Shown here: one piece after another, positions 1-15,300 of the stretch
Layout: each line of letters opens with the position of its first letter
How positions within the stretch are numbered: the stretch's first letter is position 1
NCBI GenBank assembly: GCA_947652115.1
Contig: OX393567.1
Span: forward strand, 14,604,308-14,668,307
DNA from: Blastomussa wellsi
Lineage: Eukaryota > Cnidaria > Anthozoa > Scleractinia > Plerogyridae
Direction of reading: 5' to 3'
DNA: 64,000 nt
Made by a program: the position numbers and the translations under genes
Notes under the pieces: model-generated
The model's input: only the letters and a program-made list of their open reading frames with translations
What the model was told of the DNA's origin: nothing
Databases searched by the model: none

Positions 1-1440
1 CTTTTAGGAACGTTATTTTTTATACGTTTCTTTTGTATTTTATAACACTTTGGTTGATTTTCCATGTTCGTCAGTGTTGGGTCAGATAGCCATTGCTGTC
101 GGGTTTTTGACCCGTGACCCGTCTCTTATCTGGAACACTGAGCCTCTAGCTGTAATTTAAAGTAATTATAGCTGTATAGCTCTAGTAATTATACTTATGA
201 ACAGTGTTTGAACACAGCGGTCTCAAATCAAGTCTAATCAGTTGATTGGCTTTTGGGGCTATTCAAGTTAATTGTTGATCAGCATCAGATGAACCATGAG
301 CAGTTTTTTCGTACATGTAATGTAAGTATTAATTTAGACTCAGACTCTCAGGGAGAATTCATAATTATTTTTATGGGATGGGGAAAGCTATAGCCACCAG
401 GATTTGAATGAAAGGGGGTAGTTATAAAAGTACTTTTCAAGCCAGAGACTCGGAAAGGGGGGCATAAAGAAACACCAGCTTACAGCCATACATTGATCAA
501 TCAGAAAAGAAGCCATGTTGATATTTGTTATGCAGTGGGCATGGTATGTGGGCCCTTAGAGAAATTTTTCTGAGTGAACCTTAACCTAAGCTGTTCAAAA
601 GGTTTTGCGAATGGTATTCCATCAAAAGCCAACCCAAAGCACATTAATTAATGTATGTGTTCATGTGAGTGTGTGTTTTTATATGAGAGGTCAAAAATGT
701 TTGCACTGTACACTAACTGGGCTTGCAAAGCACATCTCAGGAATCTTGCTTTGGTATTTTGAATTTCTTTTGTTCAAGATAAAAGTAGAAATGAATGGCT
801 CAGTCCTCAGAGATGCATGTTAGATCCAACAGCAACAGTCAGATCAATCTATTACTTATTCATGTAATTCAAGGGCTCCAGGGCTCTACAGGCTGTACCC
901 AAGCAAGTATCTTTTTTGCTGGGACATACTGTGGTGAAGTGGTAACCCCGTCTTCGTTTCAGGCAATTACTCTTTACTCTTGTCCTGCCTTCAAGTAAGA
1001 ATCATTTTCACATCCATATCACAGTCTGACTTAATGCTGGGTTGTCTGTGGCTCTGTAGCCAGCATGCTGTTCCTCCTGTTATACTGTCCTGGCCTGGTG
1101 ACCTTATTCAACTGATTGTTATCTTTTGTATGGGCTTGTTGATCTTTTTTAGCTTCAAACATTCCTTTCTTCATTATGTTGCATTATTCCTTTGCAATTT
1201 AAAATGCTTTCACTGTTTTACAGACTGATTTCGGATCCCCATTTCTTTCAATCAAATAATTTCAAAGTTCACCGCTGCTTGTTTTTACCACTGTCAACAT
1301 GATAGTGTTGTGTACTCTAGTGTGATTAGAAATTTAATTGTAGAGCTCTAGTGTAAACTTGCAGATAGTAAGTCATTAAAGAATTAGACATAATTTACCA
1401 CATCAGCTATGCTCAAACTATTGTGTCTAACTCAAAGATA

Positions 1441-1510
1441 TTGGCATCATCATCACTGTCATTGCTGTCATCATCATCGTCGTCATTAACATTATTATCA
1501 TTGTCTTCAT
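1441..1510. repeat. Imperfect (ATC)n microsatellite
   Basis: CATCATCATC units recur, interrupted by TGTC and GTCGTC variants, for about 70 bases. Confidence 0.8.
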
Positions 1511-2308
1511 TATCATCACCATCTCAATGTTGGGTTAAATCAAGCTGAGTCGGGATCAAAGGTGTATAAATTTGTCATTGTGTGCTGTAATAAGCATTTG
1601 TAATTATGTGTGTGTTTGTCCAACATCCAAAGACCAAATTTGTGTACTGTGTGCTAAATCTGTTGCAAGTTCAGGTGGGCAAAAAAAAAAACAAAAGCTT
1701 GTGTCAATGTTGAGATGATACTCAGAAAGGAGATATGTAGTGACCGTTTTCTCACAAACATCTTGTGTTGTTATAACTGTGCCGACAGAAATGAAACGAT
1801 AGTTAAGAAGATTCATGAAGTCAGGGACAACTTAGACTCCTCCAAGACAGCCATTGCTACAGAAAAAGGAGGGATAATCACTGTTATTTGGCAAGCACAA
1901 GTGGCAGATCGGGATACTGACCAAGGGGAAATTCATATACGACGCTCTAATGAGTAAATAAGTGGAACAATAACAAAGATGATGGTATTACTATCCTCTC
2001 CAAGTAAATGATCAAAAGTGTATGGATTGAGCTCAAAAGTCAAACTTTTTCCAGCGCTGGACACAAACACATCTCTCCCGGACAGATATGCTTTGATTAT
2101 TTTTTGCTGATAGTCACATGTGTAATTCAGAATATCTAGTGTCCTGGACAGCATCTTCTATTGCTTTTGAAATCAACCCCATTGTGAATTTAACTGCAAA
2201 TCAGGGTTAGAATCATGTTTCCTTATGCATTGTCCCCAAGTGCGACCCTGGTTGGTGTAATTGCAGTGACCCGTTTGTGGGTCACTAAAAGTGGCGCCAA
2301 GCAAGTAT

Positions 2309-2361
2309 GAAAAGTCCTTTGTCCGGCGTTCCATATATAAACAAGACAAAGGACTTTTTTG
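2309..2361. repeat. Short inverted repeat (hairpin)
   Basis: GAAAAGTCCTTTGTC is matched about 25 bases later by GACAAAGGACTTTTTT, giving a stem of about 14 pairs. It may be a transposon remnant; nothing else marks it. Confidence 0.6.
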
Positions 2362-2772
2362 AATGTCTAAAGTTTTTGTGGCTGTTCATTTGATTTTCAA
2401 TATTTATTGTTATTATAATTTCTGCCCATGAGGTATTTTTGAGTTTTCAACATCACTTTCTCCTCAGAACAAGAACGCTTAATGACGATCATAAATTCTT
2501 GGAAATAAAATTTTAAATACCGGTAATTAAAAAATGATTTCTCGTGTTTAGAATAATATATGGATTGAAATTTGGCAAGATGAATAAGAATGTCACTGCT
2601 GTACAATTGTGTGGTGCTGAATCAATTACTGTATGTCCTTAAAACTCGTAAATACCTAGGGGCAGAAACTCACAATTTTAAGTTGCCTGTGGACTGCAAT
2701 TTCGTCCTTGGTGAGACACAAGGTTTGCCTGAATTTTGTTATGTTACTCTATATTTTTCAATGTTCTGACAG

Positions 2773-5700
2773 GCCCTCGACATATCAGAGGAGACACACA
2801 GAAATCTTTACACAAAGACAAAAGAAAGGGAAGTGAGTATTTCTAAAAGGGGAATTTAACCTTCAATCCTTTTTTTAATTTTGTAAACAATAAATTTGTA
2901 GTGTAACACTAAGAGTAAAAATAAAGAGGAATATTTGAAATAAATAATTAAAATAAATAGTACTCTTTCCACATTTACAGTTACATGTATAGTGTTATAA
3001 TTGTTATAATGATTGTGATTAAGAAGTAATTAATATACACTTGCTGTTTCTATGTTTCTATGAGTTAGTATTATAGTGACATATGGTGTAAATTGTATTT
3101 TACAGTGTAAATTGCATGTATTCCATTGCAAGCATTCCATTGCATGTATTCCATTATTTCCATGTATTCAAACAAACTGACGAACAGATACAATTGATCC
3201 CCGGCCTTAGTAAACTGCTGTGTTCAACCCTGTGTGCAACCCTGTGTGCAAGTTATCATACGTACATGTCAGAAACCAATAAAAACATACCTCGTAACCG
3301 TGAGCTATATTACAGAAGTAAGTTATTTTTTTCAGTTTCTGACTTACAAAGTTGTTATTCCTTTTCTAGCCTCCAACATGTATGATGAAAGTGGAAGGTA
3401 AGCACCTTTTTTAAAATTGACAACCCGAGAGTCTTGCCAGTGCTTTGGAGAAAGAGAGCAGTAGCATTTATGTTATAATAATATACTGTAAGGGGGGGGG
3501 GGGGGGGGGGACGTTTTGGATGATTTCTAACCATCATATCTTGGTTTCCCTTTCAAAGAACATGCTTTTAGAATGCTTCACATGGATTTTGCAAATTTGC
3601 ATAAGAAACATAAGAAACACTTTCTGCAGTATTTTTTCTGTTACAGTGTAAATGGCAATTGTGTACAAAGGATTGCAGAGAACACTATTCTCTGATTTAC
3701 CAAAAAACGTTAGAACTTTGCATCAGTTCCTTAGAGTTTTAGGGATTTTAAATTCCAATGCATGGTTTGAGACTGACACTAGTAATGTGCACTATGGTAT
3801 TCTTTTTTCGAAGCAGGTGTTTCCCAAATCTAATACTCAGATTGTCATTTATCCTTTATGTACTGAAACTATTGCCTGTACTAGGTTCTATGGTTCTGTG
3901 TTTGATATCAACTTAACCCACTTCATTTTGTTGTTTCTGTATAGTTATTGAGGCCAGGCATCTGGAAGCAAAAGATGCAAATGGTATTATGTATATTATG
4001 CTTTGTTAGTGATGCCATCCATTAACCCACTTACATGCTATGGTGTAAACTTAATAATGATAATAATTCGGGAGGCGGCATGGCTCTCCCAGTATAGTGT
4101 ATACTGTTTTAGGAGTATTTCTATCAAAGCTGATTTCTATTAAAGGCTGTAGTTAGAGTGTTGGACTTGAAATCTGCAAGTCGCGAGTTCAAGTCCCATT
4201 CTGACCACTAGCTGGTGTTGTTCTCAGTAGCCCCGAGTTCAACTCCTCGGCTACTCTTGCAAATAGCCAATTTGTTTGACTGTTTGTTTACATTGGCCCC
4301 CAATAGGGAGTGGTCAATTAAGTAATAATTGCTGCCGCAGCGAGTGAGCATGAAGTGAACGAGCGAGGCAGCTCTCTAATCTGCATAAGATTACATTATA
4401 GGGGCTTGCAATAACTTTTTTTACAAAACACAAGGAATTCTGGTCGGTGGTAAGATCAAGGTGCAAGGAATTGTGGTTATGCGCAAATGGAAGATTTAGG
4501 ATGCGCAGTGGTTTTTGCGTGAGAAGATGACTTAGCGTGTGGAGTCAATTACACGTTACACGTTATCGGACTATTTTTGTCGGATCTTTCTAACCAATGG
4601 TTATTTGTCGTTCAGCTTGAATTTTGGTTTCTTTTGCAGTTAAGAAATACGTTTATCAGATGAAATGTACCTTTCTTTGGTCAAGTCCAAATTTTACGTT
4701 TCGTTCTTAATCGATCGGCTGATTGCCAGAGGGAAAGAATATAACACGTACATTCCGGGCTCGGCATCCCAGACATGTGTTATGCTTGAAAACAACTCGG
4801 TGATTTGAACTTATTTTGTTTTGGATTTTTGAAAACCGAAAGAAACGAAAACTATCCAGATATTCGCTGGGTAAAAATGCCTTTTACATATAAATGTAGA
4901 TGAGATTCTTGGATTCAGAGGAAAGCATGAGCAAATGTCACGAAAGCATGACACTGTCTGTTGTGAAGTCAAAATATCCCGTGAAGCGCTTTACGCAAGC
5001 GCTTTTTCCTGGCGTCTTTATTTTCAATTTTGAGATTGCTTTCATTCACGTTTCGTATTTGTGACGAATGCAATAAAGTCTAATAAGTTTCGATTCATGT
5101 TTGCTCGCACGTAAAACGAGCAAATTCAATGCGCTCTCTGTCAGCTCAAATGCAAAATGAAAATTTTATCTCAAGTTACTATAGGCAAACCTAACATTGC
5201 GAACAAAACATCAATAACTCGACTAAATCCTCGAACTTTTGTTGAACAACCAGTGAAAACACTCTCGAGAAATTTTATCTTTTTCACAAGATAATTTTTC
5301 CCTTAATTTATGCCAAAATTTCCGTTTCATTGAGTCTCTCATGATCATAGTTTGTAGTTTTACAACATTGATAGTTTATATACTGTTAAGAGGTATCAGT
5401 TATATAGTTATATCAACAGCGAAATGTTGATCTTACAATGTTAATAGCTGACAACAAATGCTTGTTTTATAGTTTTATTAAAGAGTTTTTTTTCTGTACT
5501 GTCCTTTGCAGAATGTTGATACTTGGGGGGGGGGGGGGCGGCGTTCAAATTTTTATGGAAGACGGGTGGTATAAGATGGGGAGCTTGAAAGTAAATGTGC
5601 CTTACGCTACAAATATGACTTCGAATTAGCATAGTTGTAAGAATGGAATCTCTCATCTCTTCATTGTTCCAAGCAGACAAGATAGTACAGTTCATAAAGT

Positions 5701-8642
5701 TACTGCTAGCACAGTTATTTCGTCCTCCCCTTTGGCAGCATTTTTACCATTTAGGTATACTAGTTATTATTATTACTAGCAGTAATCAAAGATTAGGGGT
5801 GCGTTTGACGCCTTCCATGCACTTGGCTTCAGTTAATTTTAGACGTGGTTTCCCGAAATTCAAGCTTCTTTAATACTGAAATCAGCATTTTTAAAAATCA
5901 GTATGAAACTCTTAACATAACTTCAGTTGATGAACATGATTTCTCCGATTTATTCATACAAATACAATGTTTGTAGTTTTTTGCATTGCGTGGCACCGCT
6001 ATTCACGAATAACAAAGTTGCAGTTGAGTGTATATAAAACCACAGACTGGACTGCACTGATTAATTGTCAGCCAAAACATTAAAAAATCGGCAAATAGTG
6101 GCAGTAATAATCACAAACCGCCAGACGAGAATTACAAATACATGTATCATTTCTTTGTCGTCCAACAAATATAACAAATCAATTAACCCAGCAAATGGAA
6201 CACATGCAGGCTAAAATGCAAGCATAAAATTCACGATTACAAAGAGCTGTCACGGCACCGATCGAGATCTGCTGTTATATATTCACACCAGGAGTTGTAC
6301 AATCTTCCCTACAAGGTTCTTCTTGGATAACAATAACGCTGATTTGAACAGTAGAGCATCACAACTCTGTATGCGGACAGAAGTTAAATCTCCAATGAAA
6401 AGCAGCTGAGTTTTACAATGTGTTGCTTGGGCGAATTGCAGCAGCATCTGTTTCCTAGAAAACACACCAGCAGTAGGCAGGCTTCTGATGCTCTGATAAG
6501 TAGCGTCAATCATCCTTGCCAGTGATAGCCCAAATGCTATTTACAAGCACAGCTGAGGAGTTCAACTTGGGGCTATCGAGAACATGGGAATGGAAACCCT
6601 GACTTAAGGTTTAATTTTAATGCCCTAACCACTCGTCCACACTGCCTCCTCCCAAACTTGAATATGTACAGGGTATGTAAGTAAAGAAATATTTTGCATC
6701 TTTACAAAGGCTGATTTCCTTCTTGTTTATTTTGTAATCATTTGTTTTGTACTAATGAAAATGGTTTAAAAGGAAATTCAAATTCATCCACTTTTAATAA
6801 TCACTACTTATTAAATTTGCAAGATTTTGAAACTACAAAATCTTTCCTTCATCAGTTCGCATTGCAAATCCTTCTCATCTCAGAAATTTATGACAGAAGG
6901 GGCTCTAAACATGGCAAAATATCAATTAAATCGATAAAAATCAGAGTTACAGGTAGCTGAGTGAACTTTATGCTGTATATATAGACTTGAAAGGCTGTAC
7001 TAAGCTTCTAGAATACCACTGAACGCATGGATTCCAAACATCTATCACAAACAAAGTTTTGTGGTGGTTTTTTTTAGATGTGTAGGACAAAGCCAGCTTC
7101 AAAATAATCATTTTCTCCATATTTTATAATTGTGGCTTTGATGGTACATACTTTGATGTTAATATGAGATAACGTTTTGTGGAAAATGCTCTGAAGGTTA
7201 GAAGGATGTGACTGTTGAAACACTTCCTTGCATTCTGCACTATCCTTTTTTCAAATTCTGGGACAGAAATGTGTGTGAATTGGGTTGGGAGGCAGAAAAC
7301 AGAATCATAATAAATGTAAACTCAATTGATTGTATGATTTTGAAGTCCAGGCATCAGATCAATGAGGAAAGGTACAGGACATAAGAGAAGCAACTGGAAG
7401 AGGGAATTTGTGCCTAATCATAAGCTGGGTGTAGTATTTTTACTCTGTAATTTATATCAGTTTCTCATTTTTATAGGATTAAGTGACCCCTACTGCATGC
7501 TAGGATTAATGACAGAGGAAAATGAAGAGGAAAATACCAAAAAAATCAAAGTATCTCGCAAGAAATCCAAGAGCACAATCAGGGATGTTCTTGGCGGAGG
7601 GTCTTTTCATATGACGCAATTAAAGGAAGATACTCTTGACCCAGTCTGGAATGAAACATTTACATTGTAAGCCAAATTTAAACAATATGTTATTTCAATT
7701 TATATGCATTCTTAGTTTTAACTTTTATGTTCTTGCAGGGCCCCATTGAAAACTATTGTAGGGTTCCCAGTGTTACTGAAAAATAGTGTTATTATTGTAT
7801 TAATGTTTTACAATAGATTGTTAACTATACTGGAAAATTGTCCGAGACTGAGCATACTCTTTGGACAAGAGCATTGGCCAATGGGAGACTATGGCAAGAA
7901 TGTAAAATGTTTGATGGGATGTGATGCAGGGCATTTTTTAAAAAAAGTCACGACAAATTGATTTTATGATTAATGAAACTGGAAACTGAGTTGTTACTTG
8001 TCTGTTGGCAATAATGGAAAACTCCTGATGATCTTCTCATTTTCTACCTGTCACAGATGCACCACAGAATCATACAGTAGTATTGGGCTTCAATTTTCTT
8101 TTGATGTTATTTTTAAATAAAAAAGCATGTTGACCACATTCTTCCATGGTCTGCACTCTGGTATGGAATATGATATGGTGGCTTGTGGTTTCACACTTGG
8201 TGGACCATACTGGAGGACCAAGGAGGTCCACCAACATGGCGGCTCCATACTAGGCTCTATAATTTTGCGCGGAACATTCCAATGAATATCTATGCATTTG
8301 GACAGTGCACACACCTTGGAGAACTTGGAGAACTGTCTTCTTTATTTGTCGTCTATAATATCACAATTTCTTGACTTTATCCACTGAATGGTTTTTGATT
8401 TTATTTTTTATTGTGTGGCACCGGACACACTGTATTAAATGATAGTACATCACTTTCTTTTTTTCTCTACAGGAAAGTTAGTAACGTACAAACAGAAAGA
8501 TTTCACCTTGATATTTGGTCAGTGTTGTGTTCTTTGTTTAGTGCAATGTACTTACACATAGACTAATGTTATTACATAGATGTTAATGTTGTTACTTACA
8601 CATAGACTAATTGATGTTATTAAATAGTGTATACATCTATAA

Positions 8643-8673
<31 letters not shown>

Positions 8674-11600
8674 TTACAAAAAGTCAGGATAATTATGCAT
8701 TTGAATAATGAGGTCCCTTGTTTTATGAGTGAGATGAGTCTGTGAGTCATGAGTCATCAGTTTGTGAGTCAAGGTGACTTTTACACAAAGTAGTAGGTTA
8801 TTATGGCCTGTATACAAAAAGTAGCCTAGAAGCCCCCCAGTCAGTTGTGGTTATACAGTCAACTCTTTCTAAGACAGACACCATCGGGACCGGCCTCAGC
8901 TGTCCGTCTTAGAGAGGTGTCCGGCTTATAGAGAGTCAACGTATCATGACACCTCCAAGTTATTTTTTGAATGGGACAATGACTGATTTTGTTTTAATTT
9001 GTACTGTATGTATTCCGGCAACAAGAAAAGAGCTGTCAATTAAACGTCTGGTGTTAAAAAGAGTCACATAATTGGTAATTTAAGAATTTTTCTTCCCTAA
9101 ATCGTAATTTGCGGTAACATCCAGCACCTCACAGGTGTCCGTCTTATAGAGAGTTTGGTTATAGTAAAATGACTGAGAAACGGCCGGGACCAGCACCAGG
9201 TGTCCATCTAATAGAGGTGTCTGTCTTATAGAGGTGTCCATTAAGAGAGAGTTGACTGTATAAAGTTCTACTTCAGCTTGCTTGCAGTTAGTTCTGCTCT
9301 GGCTGGTTTGTTTGCAGTTAGTTCCACTATGGCGCTGCTTGCGGTTTGTTTTCATGTTACTTATAGGGTGGCACTATTTTCTGATTAACAACAGCTTAAT
9401 TACATACCACTTATTAACTAAGAGTGAGTTCATTACAGGGAAATCTCGGACCGAGGCCTTGATGTATTGACCGAGTCAATTAGTTATTTATTATATCGCC
9501 TTTTTAGCGTTTTTGTGTTTTGACCCTATACTATAACCACTTATAATGACTTATGATGTCATCAGTGTCTAATTTGTATAATAGTTTAAACGTGAATATC
9601 TCTGGAATGAAAGATATCAGAAAAAGGAAAACACCATTCTTCCTCATTTTGAAAGGGCTTAGGTTGATTTTTACTTTATAGGCACTTTAAGAAGGATACA
9701 ATAAATGGGAGACAATCAATTAAAACACAGAAAGTCCAAAAGTTTAAGTTTTAATTATCAGAATGGCAATCATTGTTTACTTAATAATACAAATGGTCAC
9801 ATTTGTACTCAATAAGTGCCAAAGCAGTTTACGGGGATCTTTATACCTACATGTTAGTCTTATGGTTAAGGTTGGAGACAATAACATGTGATAATGGTGT
9901 TTTTGACTTTAGGGATTGTGATGACAAGGCATTACTTAAGGAGGAAGACAGCAAACTTTCAAAAATAAAAGGAATATCTGGAATGGGAAGGTACATATAG
10001 CAATATTTGTCACATGGCTAAGAGGGTCAGCAACTAACATCAACCAATTAGCGTACTTGATGCTGGTGCAATATGTTATTTTCCTTGTTAATAGTTTGTG
10101 TAGTTTATATAGAATCTTATCACAGTGTTATGCAAAATATACAGTAATTGGTATGGCTACTCTAGGTGTATAGTGTTGTAGAGTAGAGTAGAGTTGTTTA
10201 TTCAGACCCACTTGCAGCTAAGAGCTGGATAACAGGATCATGCGCATATTACACATAATAAACATTTATCTTATGACAAAAAATCTGAGTATTTCACAGT
10301 TACAAATTCTGACAGTCTTTTTGTGTTACACATTTTGTTATTATAGTTCTGACAGCTTCGTAACGAGTACGAGTGAGCGGTAGTTACCCTTCTATTCATG
10401 GCAAGGCCGTAAACAGTATATGCATAATAATTATACGTAGGATTCTGGTTTTCAAATTGACTTCGAATCCCATTCTCAGTTGTCATAAGTTTTGCAAGAT
10501 TATTTTGGAGACCTTATTCAGTGACGGCAAAGGAGCTTAAAACTAATGGCTGGCACATTTTCAGTTTTAGAAACTTGGCCAGAAAGTTTATTTTATTTCT
10601 AGGTTAGGCACAAGATGTGCATGCCATGGTTATCACATGACATTTTAGTTATTTGTAATTACATGAAACACACTGTTGAAGAGCAGATATATAATATATA
10701 TTTTCATGATTTTGTTTTAACTCCTCATTTTATTGTCATTGTGAATCCTACCATTAGAGAACAGTACTTCTTTAGATTATTTGCTGTCAATTTCTATACA
10801 TGATGATTGTTGGCCCAATCAACTTGAGCTTTATTATAATAATTATAATAATTAAAATTAATTATTAATTTTAATTGTTAATCTACTTGGTTGATTAGAT
10901 TTTTCAAAGATGTGATGCAGTCTGCAAGAAAATCAAGTCAGGATGGCAATATTGATGATTTTCTTGGATACATCGAAATACCCGTCAAGGTACAAAAATA
11001 TACAGATACCTGCAAAATAAGTACCATACCTGCAAAATGTAGTTACTATTGCCAAACAAAATGAAAGCCTCGTTCCATGAACCGATTGGTACCTGTGCCA
11101 CCATCGGCCTTTGTTCCACTTCCAAACAAGGCATCACTTATTTTCATGTTCAACAGGAGGAAAATGTCTTTTTTGTGATACCCAGATTAAAGTGACTGAG
11201 TCAGCTTAAATGGCATGTTGCAAATGCCATTTTGAGTAGGTCGATAGTAATTGAATTCAAAAGGAATTGGAAAGTGCAGAAAATTTCAAAGATACGTTTT
11301 ACCGTTTAACCAAAAATAATCAGGTGTGAATGGGCTAAGGCTTAGTCCAGGCCCCAAACTCTTCTGTGTCCTATATAGGTGAAACCCCTATACATAGCAC
11401 TGAAGGGAGCGTTCAGGGCTAGACAAGTTGAAGCTTGGCAATGAAAATGTAATTTGTAGAGAGTTTATGCTAATGAAGAAATAATGCAAAGAAAGGTCAG
11501 CCTATACAGACCCTACTGGTATTCATGCAATTTCTGGCAAAGTTTACGTTAAGTCTTCAGTTTTACTGAAAATAGCCCTCGCTTTGAAAGAAATATGAAA

Positions 11601-12307
11601 AAGCTATTGTCTGCTCTTCGCATTGCGTTTGTAACTTGTTCCTTTCCCACAGCTTTAATACTCATCTATCTTAATTTAGACATTTTGTAAAGTCAAAACA
11701 AGGTTTATAATTGCTTCCTTCTGTTTCAGGATATTCCAGCTAATGGCATTGACAAATGGTTTAAACTTGAAGGACGTTCATCAAAATCTCGAGTAGATGG
11801 TGATATTCACCTTAAAATTACGTTAACCACGGGAAAGGTATAAAGTAACCTTGTTTGATATGTAACGTTTGCAAAAAGTACTCTCCGAGTCAGGAGTCTG
11901 CAGTAAGTTGCGACTGAGCATTTACATATGTAAGGGGAAAATGCCTAAAGAAAGATGAAATGATCAGTTGTGACACGAGCGTGGGGCAAGGAAGAAATCT
12001 GAGTCCTAGACAGGATTCGAACCCATATGACCTCCCAGATACTGGACGGGTGCTCTAACCAACTGAACTATGAAAACTCTTGCTGAGCAAGGTCCATTTT
12101 CTAGGTTCATCACACATCTTCATACTGCTAAGATCAGCTATGTCGAAAAATGTAATTTGGTTTTATTAACTGGGTTTGGTAATGTAAATTGGCCATTGAA
12201 TCGCTCCGACGAAGGGCTAATGCTCGAAACGTCAGCTCTCGAATCTCTTTACGGTGGCCAATTTACATTACCAACCCAGTTGATAAAACCAAATAATATT
12301 GTTATAC

Positions 12308-12350
<43 letters not shown>

Positions 12351-15300
12351 TCTACCTGCGACCGACATTATCTAAAGACTCATAACCATAGATGTACATT
12401 TCTTGAATTGTGTACTTCTGGTTATTATCATTTGTGTAGCGCTAGTCGTGATTTTACATGCTCCAAATTTTCCTCCATGTGTTAGTCAATACTGAGAGAC
12501 AATTATGAAGGAACTCAAAGTATTTTCATTACTATTTTGTTCAGAAACCAGATCTCACGTATGAGATACAGCATCTGTACCCAATGGCCATTGATATCCA
12601 TGGCGCTTTTTTAAGAGAATTTATCAAGTATGGCTGCGAACATTGCCAGGTATGCACGCATTACATTGAAGACGAGATTCAATTCTTTCCTCGGGATAGT
12701 CATAAATTCTTGCTTGAATCTTAGGGATTATCATTCCTCTGTGTAAGAACCTGTGACATTTTCTTTGTTTTGGAGCTATTGTTTTCTCGTTCTATATTGT
12801 TTTAATTCTTTGTCATCTTGGACCTTCCTTGCTTTATGTCACTGATGAATTCCACGAGATCTTATGCTGAGAATGAGTCAACTTCTGCCAACTTACCAAA
12901 CTTTGCATATAACCTTTCGCATCCTATGAAGTGTAATACAAAGCGGTTAGGATCAAGTGATCAAGCATTCGAAAGTCAGTTTTTTTTCAGGGTTGTTGTG
13001 ACTTTTCTTTACATATGGGCATCTTTCTAGTTGGTCAGATATTCTGTTTAAACTCTTTTAGGAAACTGACAGTAAAAGAAGTTTGTGTGAGCTTTCTCCT
13101 CAAGCAGAGTTCATTCTAAATCAGCATGCTTTACAGAACGAACTGACTGAACTCCAGCAGGCTAGCATGTGAGCATACTTTTAAGACTGTTTATTGAATG
13201 TCATTTTTTTTTCTGGGGAGATGAAAGTAGCCTCCTTCTCAAAAGCTCTTTGGGCTTGTCACGTGTTCCTCCTCCCTTCATGCTGAAGGAAGTGTGTGAC
13301 GAACCCAATGGGCATCTGCATAGGAGGCTAGGAGGAGTTGTTACTGTATATATATGTTGATAATATTGGCCCTAAAAATCATTACGTGTGATTACTCATT
13401 CTAGATATTTGGCATAATTTTTTATTTATTTATTTATCTAATTTATCTATTTGTTCATTCATCATTTACTTATATCTATTCACTTTTTGTTACTCAATCA
13501 CTTACTATTTAAGGTTATACTAACAGGCTCTTTGCACGACCCAGTCACATGGTACAAAATAACACGTCGCTGGTGAGCAAGTTACGCTCTTTGACATGAA
13601 ACTTGTCACTTTGTTTTAGATGTCCCAACGTGAAGCTTGCTCACCAGCAGGGTGTTATTTTGTACCACGTGACTGGCTCGTGCAAATTAAGGGCCGATTA
13701 GATAATTAATTTAAATCCTGTACATGTAAACCAGCTTTTAGTGTAAATTTAGATTGTATTAACGATTTAGTTCCATTACAAATTAGCTTACAGTGTTCTT
13801 AATTCACTTGGATTTTATTATTGTAAATATAGATTTTAGATTAAATTTATACCTTCTAGTATAGTTTTTACTGTTTTAGGAGAACCTCTATTAAAGATGT
13901 AATATGTCAAACACGAGAGTCAGTGTTTCATCACATTTCACACCGAGAAGAGAGTTGAAAATACGACACGCAGCGGAGTATTTTTGACGAACTTCGAGGT
14001 GTTTGGAAATGTGATGAAACACTGTCTCGAGTGTTTGATATATCTTCGCAATCGAAACTAAAACTACGGAGAAAACAAAGAAATAAAATCGTAAAAATCT
14101 ATGCTAATTAAGGTCACATTTCCAAACCACGGTTACAGTTCTGATTTCCTTTGTTTTAATGTGTTGAATTATTAATGAGTTTGAGAATAAAGATCAAAGA
14201 CTTTAGAATGTTGTTACTGCAGGATCAGTGCCCTATTAAGATGGTCATTGGGATGCTGCGCACTACAAAGCTACGTGTTAAGCACACTGTGGTGTAAATT
14301 GTTACTGAGGCACTGTGCACACTACAAAGAATGTGTAATTACCTTCTACCGTTATTGTTGTCGTAATTTTCAGGCCTTTTTACAAGGGATTGTAAAAGTA
14401 AAGGAGCACAAATAGCCACCACACAAGACAAATTTTCCCACTACTAAATGAATTGCTTATCCAGCCTTGTAATGCGTCTGTTCTGCATTGAGCAGCGAAC
14501 TATCTATTCATTCTGTAATACCATAATGTACGTTTTTGTCAGACGATGGATCCTGTTCAGTCGCCGTCACTGGGTGGAGCCAATGAAATACAGCTCATTA
14601 AACCTGCTGCTATGGACTCTTCATCAAAAGTGGAAGACTGGAGCACTCAGCCAAAGAGAGGTACAACATAAGCAATGCAAAGTAATCAATCACCTGCACA
14701 TTTCTTCGTTTTCTCCGTTGTTTTAGTTTCGATTGCGAAAATATATCAGACCTTTGAGAGAGTGTTTCATCACATTTCCAAACACCTCAAAATTCGTCAA
14801 AACTATTTGTTGCGTGTCGTATTTTCAATTCTGTTCTCGGTTTTTAGAAATGTGATGAAACACTGTCTCTCGTCTTTGATATATTACAAGAAGCCCAGCG
14901 ATACTTTGCGAACTGCAATGTCAACTTCACTCAGATATGGTTTAACCAATCCTTAATTCGTTCTGTTAAACCTGGGCTAATGGTTAAATCCTGTATTTGT
15001 GTTAATTGGCCTCTTACTGTGCTGTAGCTTGAAAATACAAATTACTTGCGATTTTACTTATTATTATAATAGTATATTGTGACAGGCAGATTTGATCTCG
15101 CATTTTTATATTTCAGGAACATACGGTAGTTAGATCCTTGAAGAAATTCACTGATAATTGCTGGAGATTGCTGATCAAGTATCGAGACGTTTTCCCTGCC
15201 ACCAATAAGGGAAAGTTAGGCAGACTAATAAACCTTCTGGAGTAAGTTAAGCCTTTCCCATGTCTTGTTACTGTATTCGTTCCGTGCAAAATTGTTGATT

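Larger units (their letters stand above)
1..2772. other. 5' flank / upstream intron, no exon recognised
   Basis: This stretch precedes the first exon I can place. Small open frames occur but none has a splice-bounded match to the missing Munc13-4 N terminus. It is probably intron. It contains an imperfect ATC microsatellite (1441-1510) and a hairpin (2309-2361), listed separately. Confidence 0.5.

Noticed and set aside
1715..1957. Open frame of 80 codons proposed as a missing N-terminal exon of the Munc13-4-like gene
   Set aside because: Its peptide does not resemble the family and the flanking splice sites do not fit the next exon.
11985..12100. Functional tRNA gene
   Set aside because: Box A and box B are present but acceptor and anticodon arms do not pair; the same holds for 32618-32745, 32895-33045, 47955-48015 and 55060-55275, so these are SINE heads.
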